DNA from: Lacrimispora sphenoides JCM 1415
Lineage (GTDB): Bacteria > Bacillota > Clostridia > Lachnospirales > Lachnospiraceae
Reading direction: 5' to 3'
NCBI RefSeq assembly: GCF_900105615.1
Contig: NZ_LT630003.1
Coordinates: 620,001-684,000 of the forward strand
Length of the DNA: 64,000 bases
The translations under genes were made by a program, and so were the position numbers. A model generated the notes under the pieces. It searched no databases. It had not been told where the DNA came from and saw only the letters and a program-made list of their open reading frames with translations. Positions 35,701 to 42,883 of this stretch are shown here, piece by piece. Positions within the stretch are counted from its first letter, which is position 1, and each line of letters starts with the position of its first letter.

Positions 35701-35941
35701 GGAACAGGAATCACCAAACCTTCTGGACTTAATCCTGGGCCATGAGATCGATCTGGTTATTGATACGCCGACTCAGGGAGCGGATAGAAGTAGGGACGGA
35801 TTTGTAATCCGAAGAAATGCCATTGAGACCGGTGTAACGGTTTTAACTTCCTTAGATACGGCAGCGGCCTTAGTGACCAGCATGGAAAACAAAGCCAAAG
35901 AACTGACTCTGATCGATATTGCCAAAGTTAAAAATAAATAA
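32738..35941 (+). CDS. carB: Carbamoyl phosphate synthase large subunit
   Basis: A 1067-residue synthetase of full length. Two ATP-grasp halves are visible: [20 protein letters not shown] at the start and [20 protein letters not shown] near residue 552, each with its own glycine-rich ATP region ([25 protein letters not shown]) and Glu/Asn/Arg metal site ([24 protein letters not shown]). The last ~130 residues are the MGS-like allosteric domain ([19 protein letters not shown]). The second half of the gene contains a long antisense open frame that is a shadow. Confidence 0.98.
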   Translation: [1067 protein letters not shown]

Positions 35942-35982
35942 AAAAAAGCTGGGACAGTGGAAAACCTGTTCCAGCTTTTTTC
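35941..35982. terminator. Bidirectional intrinsic terminator
   Basis: AAAAAGCTGGgACAG pairs with CTGTtCCAGCTTTTT between carB and the convergent cotJC. Confidence 0.9.
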
Positions 35983-36603
35983 TTATTGCATTGGGGTTTT
36001 TACAAATTGCTTGTCAAATTCCGGATTATAATAATAAAAGTTTTTAGGATTCAAAGTGGATTTAATATTTTCAAGAGCTTCGCCAAACCGCTGGAAATGC
36101 ACGACCTCCCTTTCCCGAAGGAATTTTAACGGTTCTCTTACATCAGGATTCGGTATGATCCGGATTAAGTTGTCATAGGTTGTCCTTGCCTTTTGCTCGG
36201 CTGCCAGGTCTTCGATCAAGTCGGTAATAGCATCACCTTTGGACTGGAATTCACAGGCATTAAAAGGAACTCCGGCCGCAGCAGTGGGCCAGAGGGCTGT
36301 TGTATGGTCAATATAATAGGCATCAAACCCTGCAGTCTTTGCCTGTTCCACAGTTAAATTTTTCGTCAGCTGATAAATGATAGCGCAGATCATCTCCAGA
36401 TGCCCAAGCTCTTCCGTACCAATATCTGTTAAAAGTCCCCCAACTTCCTTGCATGGCATGGAATATCTTTGGGAAAGATAACGCATGGAAGCTGCCAATT
36501 CTCCATCAGGTCCGCCAAACTGGCTAATAATGAGAGAGGCTGTTTTCGGACAAGTTTCTTTGATGTTTACAGGGAACTGCAGTCTTTTTTCGTAATTCCA
36601 CAT
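35983..36603 (-). CDS. cotJC: Spore coat protein CotJC (manganese-catalase family)
   Basis: A 206-residue four-helix protein of the Mn-catalase family. The di-metal ligands appear as Glu/His pairs: GELAASMRYLSQRYS, TEELGHLEMICAII, LAAEQKARTTYDNL and REREVVHFQRFGEAL. CotJC is packed in the spore coat with CotJA and may detoxify peroxide. Third gene of the operon; its start overlaps the cotJB stop. Confidence 0.95.
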   Translation of the reverse strand: MWNYEKRLQFPVNIKETCPKTASLIISQFGGPDGELAASMRYLSQRYSMPCKEVGGLLTDIGTEELGHLEMICAIIYQLTKNLTVEQAKTAGFDAYYIDHTTALWPTAAAGVPFNACEFQSKGDAITDLIEDLAAEQKARTTYDNLIRIIPNPDVREPLKFLREREVVHFQRFGEALENIKSTLNPKNFYYYNPEFDKQFVKTPMQ

Positions 36604-36899
36604 TATAAGTTACCTCCTTCCCAAGGCAACGGGCCGTCTACCCAGGTAAAATGCTTTTGACCCGCATATTTTGTATTAGATTCTGTTTTGTTGTTGGTAT
36701 CAGGGCAGACACAGTTTATGGTAAGAGGTTCAAAGTTTTCCGCATAAGTTTTTAAAAGCTGTTTTCTTTGTTCCATGGCCTGCTTAAAGGCTGTTAATGC
36801 ATTTTCATCCACTGGATGAGTATCCAAATACAATGTTAAATCATTAACAGTAAAGCTTACTTCTGTGATCTGCTTTAAGAGAGCTTTTTGATCTGCCAT
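36603..36899 (-). CDS. cotJB: Spore coat protein CotJB
   Basis: A 98-residue CotJB: helical N-terminal part (ITEVSFTVNDLTLYLDTHP, then YAENFEPLTINCV) and the C-terminal FTWVDGPLPWEGG typical of the family. It starts at the cotJA stop (TAATG overlap) and ends at the cotJC start. Confidence 0.94.
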   Translation of the reverse strand: MADQKALLKQITEVSFTVNDLTLYLDTHPVDENALTAFKQAMEQRKQLLKTYAENFEPLTINCVCPDTNNKTESNTKYAGQKHFTWVDGPLPWEGGNL

Positions 36900-37087
36900 T
36901 ACTGTTCACCTCCCGTTACATAAAAAGGAAGATTGAGGGATGGAAAAATAGTCCCATGTTTTAAAGCTGTCTGAGGATCATAAGGCTGTTCCCAGGGCTG
37001 CATGGGAATCGTAGCAATACCCAGTTGAACTGTTTTTGTTGGTGTAGCAAGATTGGCCTTTGTTGTGCCGCATTCACATGAATTCAT
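36899..37087 (-). CDS. cotJA: Spore coat-associated protein CotJA
   Basis: About 62 residues from ATG 37087, preceded by AAAGGAGTG; the frame extends to 37141 but without a good site. The family signature MQPWEQPYDPQTALKHGTIF and FPSLNLPFYV is clear. First gene of cotJABC, which is a marker of spore formation. Confidence 0.93.
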   Translation of the reverse strand: MNSCECGTTKANLATPTKTVQLGIATIPMQPWEQPYDPQTALKHGTIFPSLNLPFYVTGGEQ

Positions 37088-37149
37088 ACTAACACTCCTT
37101 TCTACTTTCCTGCCCATCCTTTCAGGGCAAAGGTGTTTCATTGATTCAT

Positions 37150-37175
37150 TGAGCTTTCTTTTTTAGTATGGTTGA
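37150..37175 (-). promoter_or_regulatory. Candidate mother-cell (sigma-E/K type) promoter of cotJABC
   Basis: On the minus strand CATACTAA (37170-37163) resembles the -10 of sporulation sigma-E/K promoters. The -35 is not clear, so this is tentative. Confidence 0.3.
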
Positions 37176-37228
37176 AACAAAAAAAAATACGTTACAAAAA
37201 TTCTCCCATTTTAACCACTGTAATGATA

Positions 37229-37257
37229 TTGTAATAATTAGAAAAATGAAATATAAT
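37229..37257 (+). promoter_or_regulatory. Sigma-A-type promoter of the NYN-LOTUS gene
   Basis: TTGTAA (37229-37234), 17-bp spacer, TATAAT (37252-37257). Confidence 0.7.
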
Positions 37258-37317
37258 GGAAAAGCAGAATCGAATTGACAGAAAAAAAGAAAATTAAAAA
37301 GACGGGAGAGCAGTGTA

Positions 37318-38241
37318 TTGAGTGACAAGAAATTTGCAGTATTGATTGATTCGGATAATATCTCCGCAAAGTATATTACAAGTATTCTGGATGAAATGAC
37401 CCGCTACGGTGTTATTACTTACAAAAGGATCTACGGGGATTGGACAAGCTCCCAGATGGGAAAATGGAAAATGGAGCTTTTGGAGAATTCGATCACCCCA
37501 ATCCAGCAATTCTCCAATACCGTAGGAAAGAATGCAACCGATTCAGCCCTTATTATTGATGCTATGGACTTGCTCTACACGGATAATGTAGATGGATTCT
37601 GCATCGTATCCAGTGACAGCGATTTCACCCGATTAGCCAGCAGACTTCGGGAGTCCGGCAAGGAAGTCATCGGAATGGGAGAGGATAAGACTCCCAAATC
37701 GTTCCGGGCGGCCTGCACGGTTTTCACCAATCTTGAGGTCCTCCTTGATCAGGAAGAGGATGGGACTGGCGGAGGCGCCATAGGAAAAGAGGTGATCGAA
37801 CAGGATATCACTTCGATTCTTTTAGAAAATGAAGATAAAAATAAGGCAACAGGTCTGGGAGAGATCGGCAACCGCCTTGTGAAAAAATACTCTGATTTTG
37901 ATGTAAGAAACTACGGCTACAGCTCCCTTTCCAAATTTTTGGAGGAAATGGGCGGCTTTGAGCTTAAAAAATCCAATAATGTGGTAACTGTCCGGATGAA
38001 AGATAACCGTACCAAAAAGCAGGAACTGGATGATTTCGCAGTAGGGCTGGTTAAGGGCAGCGGAAAGAACGGTATGGAACTGGCGGCTCTGGGTAATGGC
38101 ATACACCGGAAATTTGCTGATTTCAAAGTAAAGGATTACGGGTATTCCACCTTCTCAAAATTTGTAAACAGCATTGGACAATTAGAGGTACGGGAGAATA
38201 AAAACAATAATAAGACTGTGTATTTGAAAAAAGAAGACTAA
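37318..38241 (+). CDS. NYN-domain nuclease-like protein with two OST-HTH/LOTUS domains
   Basis: A 307-residue protein starting at TTG 37318 after GGGAGAG. Residues ~1-145 are a NYN (PIN-like) domain: AVLIDSDNISAKY, NATDSALIIDAMDLLY and CIVSSDSDFTRLASRL provide the acidic metal site. Residues ~165-230 and ~240-305 are two OST-HTH/LOTUS modules with the same core (KYSDFDVRNYGYSSLSKFLE and KFADFKVKDYGYSTFSKFVN). LOTUS domains bind RNA, especially G-quadruplexes, and NYN domains cleave RNA, so an RNA-processing role is likely but unproven. Confidence 0.9.
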   Translation: MSDKKFAVLIDSDNISAKYITSILDEMTRYGVITYKRIYGDWTSSQMGKWKMELLENSITPIQQFSNTVGKNATDSALIIDAMDLLYTDNVDGFCIVSSDSDFTRLASRLRESGKEVIGMGEDKTPKSFRAACTVFTNLEVLLDQEEDGTGGGAIGKEVIEQDITSILLENEDKNKATGLGEIGNRLVKKYSDFDVRNYGYSSLSKFLEEMGGFELKKSNNVVTVRMKDNRTKKQELDDFAVGLVKGSGKNGMELAALGNGIHRKFADFKVKDYGYSTFSKFVNSIGQLEVRENKNNNKTVYLKKED

Positions 38242-38245
38242 AAGA

Positions 38246-38300
38246 AGCCGGCCAGGAAAACGAGATCCACGGGATCCATGTTTCCTGGCCGGCTTATTTC
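38246..38300 (+). terminator. Strong inverted-repeat terminator after the NYN-LOTUS gene
   Basis: AGCCGGCCAGGAAA (38246-38259) pairs perfectly with TTTCCTGGCCGGCT (38281-38294). The tail is only moderately T-rich. Confidence 0.7.
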
Positions 38301-38320
38301 TATAAGAAGTGATCCTCGCT

Positions 38321-38766
38321 TTACCAGATACCGAGGACCACTTGAAGGACCAGACTTACCACCGATAATCCAAGCCAGCAGCAAAAACCTAATAAAAGAG
38401 GCTTTTTGCCTGTCCGTATCAGCTTGACCAGGTCCGTATTGGTTCCGATGGCTCCCATAGCCATGATAATAAAAAGCTTGCTTAAGTCTTTTAATGAACC
38501 GGTAACGCCTGCAGGTATAGGAAAAACGGTAGTAATGATTGAAGCCAGAAAAACAGTGTAATGGGGATGATGGCCAGAGTTCTGGTCAGTTTTACCATGG
38601 TGGCTGCTTCCAGGGTGTTGCTGCCGTACATGCCATCCCAGGCGGATGCGGCGGCAGTAACGGAAGAGGTATCGTTAATGGCGGTTCCTGCAAATAAGCC
38701 AAAGCCTTCATTGGAAAACCTAAAGCAGAGCCTAATGCCGGAAAAAGCAGAGCGGCAATTTTGCGG
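38321..38766 (-). pseudogene. Decayed YeiH-family (putative sulfate exporter) transporter, C-terminal remnant
   Basis: Translating the minus strand in pieces gives [10 protein letters not shown]..., [20 protein letters not shown], then [35 protein letters not shown] and KKPLLLGFCCWLGL, the conserved C-terminal half of YeiH-type exporters, ending at a TAA (38321-38323). Two frameshifts break it: one near 38713 between GFP and NEGFG, another in an A5 run at 38549-38553. The N-terminal ~200 residues are missing; similarity ends near 38766. Confidence 0.85.
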
Positions 38767-38790
38767 ATCAAGGGAATAACCGTCATATCC

Positions 38791-38840
38791 CCTCGATTCA
38801 TAAGGACATAAAAATGGCGGAAATTCCCTTAAAATCGAGG
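38791..38840. repeat. Inverted repeat at the edge of the decayed transporter
   Basis: CCTCGATT (38791-38798) and AATCGAGG (38833-38840) lie just upstream of the truncated end of the YeiH remnant. It could mark a deletion junction; nothing else supports a mobile element. Confidence 0.4.
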
Positions 38841-38886
38841 TTTCTTTAAGAGATAGGAAAAAATGAAAAAAATTGACAAAAAAGTG

Positions 38887-38915
38887 TTGACAATTAATAC
38901 AATTAATATTATACT
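38887..38915 (+). promoter_or_regulatory. Sigma-A-type promoter of the tRNA pair
   Basis: TTGACA (38887-38892), 17-bp spacer, TATACT (38910-38915). Confidence 0.85.
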
Positions 38916-38970
38916 AATGAAGCAGTCGGGAACGAGAGAAAAAAACGAGCTCCTGACCAAGGAAAGTACT

Positions 38971-39043
38971 GGGATCTTAGCTCAGCTGGGAGAGCATCTG
39001 CCTTACAAGCAGAGGGTCACAGGTTCGAGCCCTGTAGGTCCCA
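38971..39043 (+). tRNA. tRNA-Val (anticodon TAC)
   Basis: GGGATCT/AGGTCCC acceptor stem, GCTC D-stem, anticodon loop CTTACAA, TTCGAGC T-loop region. CCA is not encoded. 73 nt. Confidence 0.95.
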
Positions 39044-39079
39044 TTGATAAGCGTAACGCTTATCCAGTGAATTGAATAT

Positions 39080-39153
39080 GGCGGAATAGCTCAGTTGGCC
39101 AGAGCACACGGTTCATACCCGTGGTGTCGAGAGTTCGAATCTCCCTTCCGCTA
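39080..39153 (+). tRNA. tRNA-Met (anticodon CAT)
   Basis: GGCGGAA/TTCCGCT acceptor stem (one G-U), anticodon loop TTCATAC, TTCGAAT T-loop. It has no initiator-type three G-C stem, so it is probably the elongator tRNA. 74 nt, CCA not encoded. Confidence 0.93.
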
Positions 39154-39159
39154 CTGTTA

Positions 39160-39193
39160 AACCCTGTGATTGAAAAATTGCAGGGTTTTTTAT
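39160..39193 (+). terminator. Intrinsic terminator after the tRNA pair
   Basis: AACCCTG pairs with CAGGGTT, followed by TTTTT. Confidence 0.85.
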
Positions 39194-39286
39194 ATTTCGA
39201 CATTGCGGATTCCTTTTTCTATTTTCTTATATTCATTTTTTCTGTTTTATGGTATACTTACAAATAGTAAAAAGTGGAGGGATTCC

Positions 39287-40213
39287 ATGTACTATTTTAT
39301 TGTAAACCCGAACTCACGCTGCGGACGGGGAAGAAACGTTTGGAAAAAATTGGAACGAGTATTAAAGGCCGGGCATGTGGAATATCAGGCATTTCTTACG
39401 GAGAAGCCTGGGGATGCCAAGAGATTTGCCAGGGAACTGACAGAAGGCTGCAGGGAATCAAGCGTTATCATAGGAGTAGGCGGAGACGGAACTGTAAATG
39501 AAATTCTTGATGGGCTTTCCTTCTGCGGTTCTGTAACGTTTGGGTATATTCCGGCCGGATCCGGTAATGATCTGGCAAGAAGCTTAAAACTTCCTAAGAA
39601 TCCGGTCCGATGCTTAAAGAAAATACTGCATCCAAAATATTATAAGCTCATGGATTACGGAGTTTTGTCCTATGGCGATGGGGAAATATCCCACCGCCGC
39701 TTTATGGTCAGTGCGGGGATTGGAATGGATGCGGCCGTTTGTCATAATATCCTCTATTCAAAGTCAAAGGGACTGCTCCGTAAACTTTTCATTGGGAAGC
39801 TTATCTACATTCTCATAGGAATCAAGCAGCTGATTCTTGCCAGGCCCTCAAAAGGGTATATTCTCCTTAACGGAGTACAAAAGATTGAGTTTAACCACGC
39901 TTACTTTATATCCGTCCACATCCATCCTTATGAGGGCGGCGGATTTAAATTTGCACCGGATGCAAACTTTGAAGACGGTCAGTTATCAGTTTGTGTTATG
40001 AACAGCCGGAATAAAAGGAAACTGATCCCTGTACTGATACGTTCCCTTATGGGAAGAAAGTCCTTACACAGGGGCATCAGGTTTTATACTTGTGAGGAAG
40101 TTATGATCCATATGGATCATCCAATGGCAGTTCATGTAGATGGAGAAAGCTGTTTTTGCCAAAACGATGTGCAGCTTCGGTGCATTGGCAAAAAATTGCG
40201 TATGATTGTATAG
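39287..40213 (+). CDS. Diacylglycerol/lipid kinase, YegS/BmrU family
   Basis: About 308 residues. The N-terminal DAGK catalytic domain has MYYFIVNPNSRCGRG, VGGDGTVNEILDGL (ATP binding) and YIPAGSGNDLARSL. The C-terminal domain has MVSAGIGMDAAVC and a D-x-G-x-L-type segment (ANFEDGQLSVCVM). It phosphorylates diacylglycerol or a related lipid and so recycles lipid for phospholipid and lipoteichoic acid synthesis. ATG 39287 follows GTGGAGGG; the longer frame from 39170 reads through the tRNA terminator. Confidence 0.93.
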   Translation: MYYFIVNPNSRCGRGRNVWKKLERVLKAGHVEYQAFLTEKPGDAKRFARELTEGCRESSVIIGVGGDGTVNEILDGLSFCGSVTFGYIPAGSGNDLARSLKLPKNPVRCLKKILHPKYYKLMDYGVLSYGDGEISHRRFMVSAGIGMDAAVCHNILYSKSKGLLRKLFIGKLIYILIGIKQLILARPSKGYILLNGVQKIEFNHAYFISVHIHPYEGGGFKFAPDANFEDGQLSVCVMNSRNKRKLIPVLIRSLMGRKSLHRGIRFYTCEEVMIHMDHPMAVHVDGESCFCQNDVQLRCIGKKLRMIV

Positions 40214-40233
40214 AAATGTATATATTATAGAAG

Positions 40234-40398
40234 AAACACCTTCGGGTCCCTGCGGGTATACCATTATGCCCAAAAAGCATGGGCAAGAAAGAGGAAACAC
40301 CCTGCGGGTATACCATTATGCCCAAAGAACGTGGGCAAGAAAGAGGAAACACCCTGCGGGTATACCATTATGCCCAAAGAACGTGGGCAAGAAAGAGG
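40234..40398 (+). repeat. Three tandem copies of the interspersed hairpin/RBS repeat (B1-B3)
   Basis: B1 is 40234-40294 (with ~9 extra nt), B2 40295-40346, B3 40347-40398; B2 and B3 are identical at a 52-bp period. Each holds ACCC-TGC-GGGT then TATACC, then TGCCC-N9-GGGCA, then AAGAAAGAGG. The last copy supplies purine-rich sequence before ispF. Because 52 is not a multiple of three, the repeats do not encode a conserved peptide. Confidence 0.92.
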
Positions 40399-40410
40399 AA
40401 AGGAAGAATT

Positions 40411-40953
40411 ATGAGGATTGGACAGGGATATGATGTGCATAAATTAGCGGAAGGAAGAGATTTGATCCTGGGCGGCGTAAAGATTCCTTATGAAAAGGGA
40501 CTTCTGGGCCATTCTGATGCAGATGTGCTGGTCCATGCAGTGATAGATGCTCTTTTAGGTGCGGCAGCTCTGGGAGATATCGGAGAACATTTCCCGGATA
40601 CGGATCCTAAATATAAAGGAGTATCCAGCATTGAACTTTTAAAGCACGTAGGCAGGCTTTTGGAGGAGCAGGGATATGTGATCGAGAACATTGACGCCAC
40701 TGTCATTGCACAAAAACCAAAGCTTCTTCCCTATCGGCGTTCCATGGCACAAAACATTGGGGAAGCTCTGAAGCTGACCGAAGGAAAGGTCAATGTAAAA
40801 GCTACTACAGAGGAAGGACTTGGCTTTACCGGAATGGGAGAGGGGATATCCTCACAGGCCATAGCCCTGTTAACCTCCATAGACGATTACTGTTATGACG
40901 ACAGGATCATGTCTGCTGATTGTAAGGGCTGCTGCGGAGGCTGCGGGAGATAA
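40411..40953 (+). CDS. ispF: 2-C-methyl-D-erythritol 2,4-cyclodiphosphate synthase
   Basis: A 180-residue IspF of the MEP isoprenoid pathway. The catalytic/metal residues are in [12 protein letters not shown] (Asp8, His10) and [20 protein letters not shown]; the CDP-ME2P pocket is in [16 protein letters not shown]. The last ~23 residues form a Cys-rich extension ending [10 protein letters not shown], beyond the usual ~157-residue length. Start ATG 40411 after AAAGGAAGAATT; a longer frame to 40279 runs through the repeats and is not coding. Confidence 0.96.
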   Translation: MRIGQGYDVHKLAEGRDLILGGVKIPYEKGLLGHSDADVLVHAVIDALLGAAALGDIGEHFPDTDPKYKGVSSIELLKHVGRLLEEQGYVIENIDATVIAQKPKLLPYRRSMAQNIGEALKLTEGKVNVKATTEEGLGFTGMGEGISSQAIALLTSIDDYCYDDRIMSADCKGCCGGCGR

Positions 40954-40971
40954 GAAGAGGATTGCGGGAAG

Positions 40972-41028
40972 AAACACCCTACGGGTATACCTATATGCCC
41001 GAAAGGCGTGGGCTATAAAAAAGAAAGG
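40972..41028 (+). repeat. Interspersed hairpin/RBS repeat, copy C
   Basis: ACCC-TAC-GGGT, TATACC, then GCCC-GAAAGGCGT-GGGC and an AAGAAAGGAAG tail that forms the cysS ribosome binding site. Confidence 0.88.
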
Positions 41029-41036
41029 AAGAAACT

Positions 41037-42440
41037 ATGAAAATTTATAATACATTATCCAGACAAAAGGAAGAATTCGCTTCCCTGGAACCTGGAAAGG
41101 TTCGGATGTATGTATGCGGACCAACCGTTTACAATTACATTCACATTGGAAATGCAAGACCCATCATCGTGTTTGATACGGTCCGGAGATATTTTGAATA
41201 TAAGGGATATGAAGTTAACTTTGTTTCAAACTTTACCGATATAGATGATAAGATCATTAAAAAAGCCATTGAAGAGGGCGTGGATGCAGACACCATTTCC
41301 AAGCGTTATATTGAGGAATGCAAAAAGGATATGGAAGGGCTGAATGTAAAGCCGGCAACCAGAAGCCCGCTGGCTACAGAGGAAATATGCGGCATGCTGG
41401 AAATGATCCAAAAGCTTGTTGCCTCCGGTCATGCCTATGCGTCAAAAGACGGAACGGTTTATTTCCGTACCAGTTCCTTTGAGGAATATGGAAAGCTGTC
41501 CCATAAGAATCTGGATGATCTGCAGTCAGGTTTCCGTGAAATCAAGGTGACCGGTGAAGACGGAAAAGAGGATCCCACCGATTTCGTGCTCTGGAAGCCG
41601 AAAAAGGAAGGAGAGCCTTACTGGGAATCCCCATGGTGCGAAGGACGGCCTGGCTGGCATATTGAGTGCTCCGTAATGTCCAGGAAATATCTTGGAGATC
41701 AGATCGATATCCATGCAGGTGGAGAAGACTTAATCTTTCCCCATCATGAGAACGAGATCGCACAGAGTGAAGCAGCGAATGGAAAAGAATTCGCTAAATA
41801 CTGGATGCACAATGGTTTCTTAAATATTGACAATAAAAAGATGTCCAAGTCTCTGGGTAATTTTTTCACGGTCAGGGAAATCAGTGAGAAATACGATTTA
41901 CAGGTGCTGCGCTTCTTCATGCTGAGTGCTCATTACAGAAGCCCTATTAATTTCAGCGCCGAATTGATGGAGTCATCAAAGAACGGATTAGATAGAATTT
42001 TAACTGCAGTCGGTAAATTAAAGGATCTGGAAGCTTCTGCGAAGACAGAAAAACTTCTTGATCATGAGGATAAAAATGCCGTACAGGAGTTGGTTTCCAA
42101 ATATGAGGCAGCCATGGATGATGACTTTAACACGGCAGATGCCATTTCTGCTGTTTTTGAGCTGGTAAAATTAAGCAATTCCACCACAGATGAAAACAGC
42201 TCGAAAGAATATGTGGATTATTTAAAGGAAACCATTGTAAGACTGTGCGATGTTCTTGGAATCATTACGGAAAAGGAAGAAGAGATCCTGGATGATGAAA
42301 TCGAAGCCATGATCGCAGGCAGGCAGCAGGCCAGAAAAGACAAGAATTTCGCCCTTGCCGATGAAATCCGCGGAAAGCTTTTAGAAAAGGGGATCGTTCT
42401 GGAGGACACCAGGGAAGGTGTGAAATGGAAGAGAATATAA
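41037..42440 (+). CDS. cysS: Cysteinyl-tRNA synthetase
   Basis: A 467-residue class I aminoacyl-tRNA synthetase. The HIGH-type motif is YIHIGNARP; Zn/Cys-binding residues are in MYVCGPTVYN, HIECSVMS and FPHHENEIAQSEA; the KMSKS motif is KKMSKSLGNF. Length typical. It overlaps the mini-RNase III gene by 16 nt, so the two are cotranscribed. Confidence 0.98.
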   Translation: MKIYNTLSRQKEEFASLEPGKVRMYVCGPTVYNYIHIGNARPIIVFDTVRRYFEYKGYEVNFVSNFTDIDDKIIKKAIEEGVDADTISKRYIEECKKDMEGLNVKPATRSPLATEEICGMLEMIQKLVASGHAYASKDGTVYFRTSSFEEYGKLSHKNLDDLQSGFREIKVTGEDGKEDPTDFVLWKPKKEGEPYWESPWCEGRPGWHIECSVMSRKYLGDQIDIHAGGEDLIFPHHENEIAQSEAANGKEFAKYWMHNGFLNIDNKKMSKSLGNFFTVREISEKYDLQVLRFFMLSAHYRSPINFSAELMESSKNGLDRILTAVGKLKDLEASAKTEKLLDHEDKNAVQELVSKYEAAMDDDFNTADAISAVFELVKLSNSTTDENSSKEYVDYLKETIVRLCDVLGIITEKEEEILDDEIEAMIAGRQQARKDKNFALADEIRGKLLEKGIVLEDTREGVKWKRI

Positions 42441-42883
42441 CATCAGTGGCAGCGTTTTCTGATTTTTTTAAGGATACGTTAAAACTAAAAGAAGTAGATG
42501 TGAAAACCTATTCCCCACTGGCATTGGCATATATCGGAGATGCAGTTTATGAACTGATCGTACGTACGAAGGTGATGAACCATGGAAGCACTCAGGTGAA
42601 TAATATGCATAAGAAGAGTGCGAGGCTGGTAAACGCAGGAGCGCAGGCAGAGATCATCCGCCGGCTTCTTGAAGACGAGGACTTAACTCCGGAAGAGGTG
42701 GCAACATACAAACGGGGACGCAATGCCAAGTCTGTGACAACCGCGAAACACGCAACTGTTGCCGATTACAGGACTGCAACCGGATTTGAGGCCCTGTGTG
42801 GTTATCTGTATTTAAACGGCAATTTAGACCGTCTGATCACCCTGGTAGGCAAAGGACTTGAACGAATAGGAGAACTGGAATGA
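42425..42883 (+). CDS. mrnC: Mini-ribonuclease III
   Basis: A 152-residue single RNase III domain without dsRNA-binding domain, the MrnC type that trims 23S rRNA precursor in Firmicutes. Conserved segments: SPLALAYIGDAVYELIVR (catalytic Asp), KKSARLVNAGAQAEI, RGRNAKSVTTAKHATVADYR and TGFEALCGYLYL (catalytic Glu). It overlaps cysS and the next gene. Confidence 0.95.
   Translation: MEENITSVAAFSDFFKDTLKLKEVDVKTYSPLALAYIGDAVYELIVRTKVMNHGSTQVNNMHKKSARLVNAGAQAEIIRRLLEDEDLTPEEVATYKRGRNAKSVTTAKHATVADYRTATGFEALCGYLYLNGNLDRLITLVGKGLERIGELE

Noticed and set aside
40234..40398. Tandem repeats considered as a CRISPR array.
   Set aside because: There are no unique spacers; adjacent units are directly joined, and related single copies occur at other genes.
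40279..40410. An N-terminal extension of ispF through the tandem repeats.
   Set aside because: The conserved protein starts at [11 protein letters not shown]; the repeat period (52 bp) shifts frame each copy, so the extension is not a conserved peptide.
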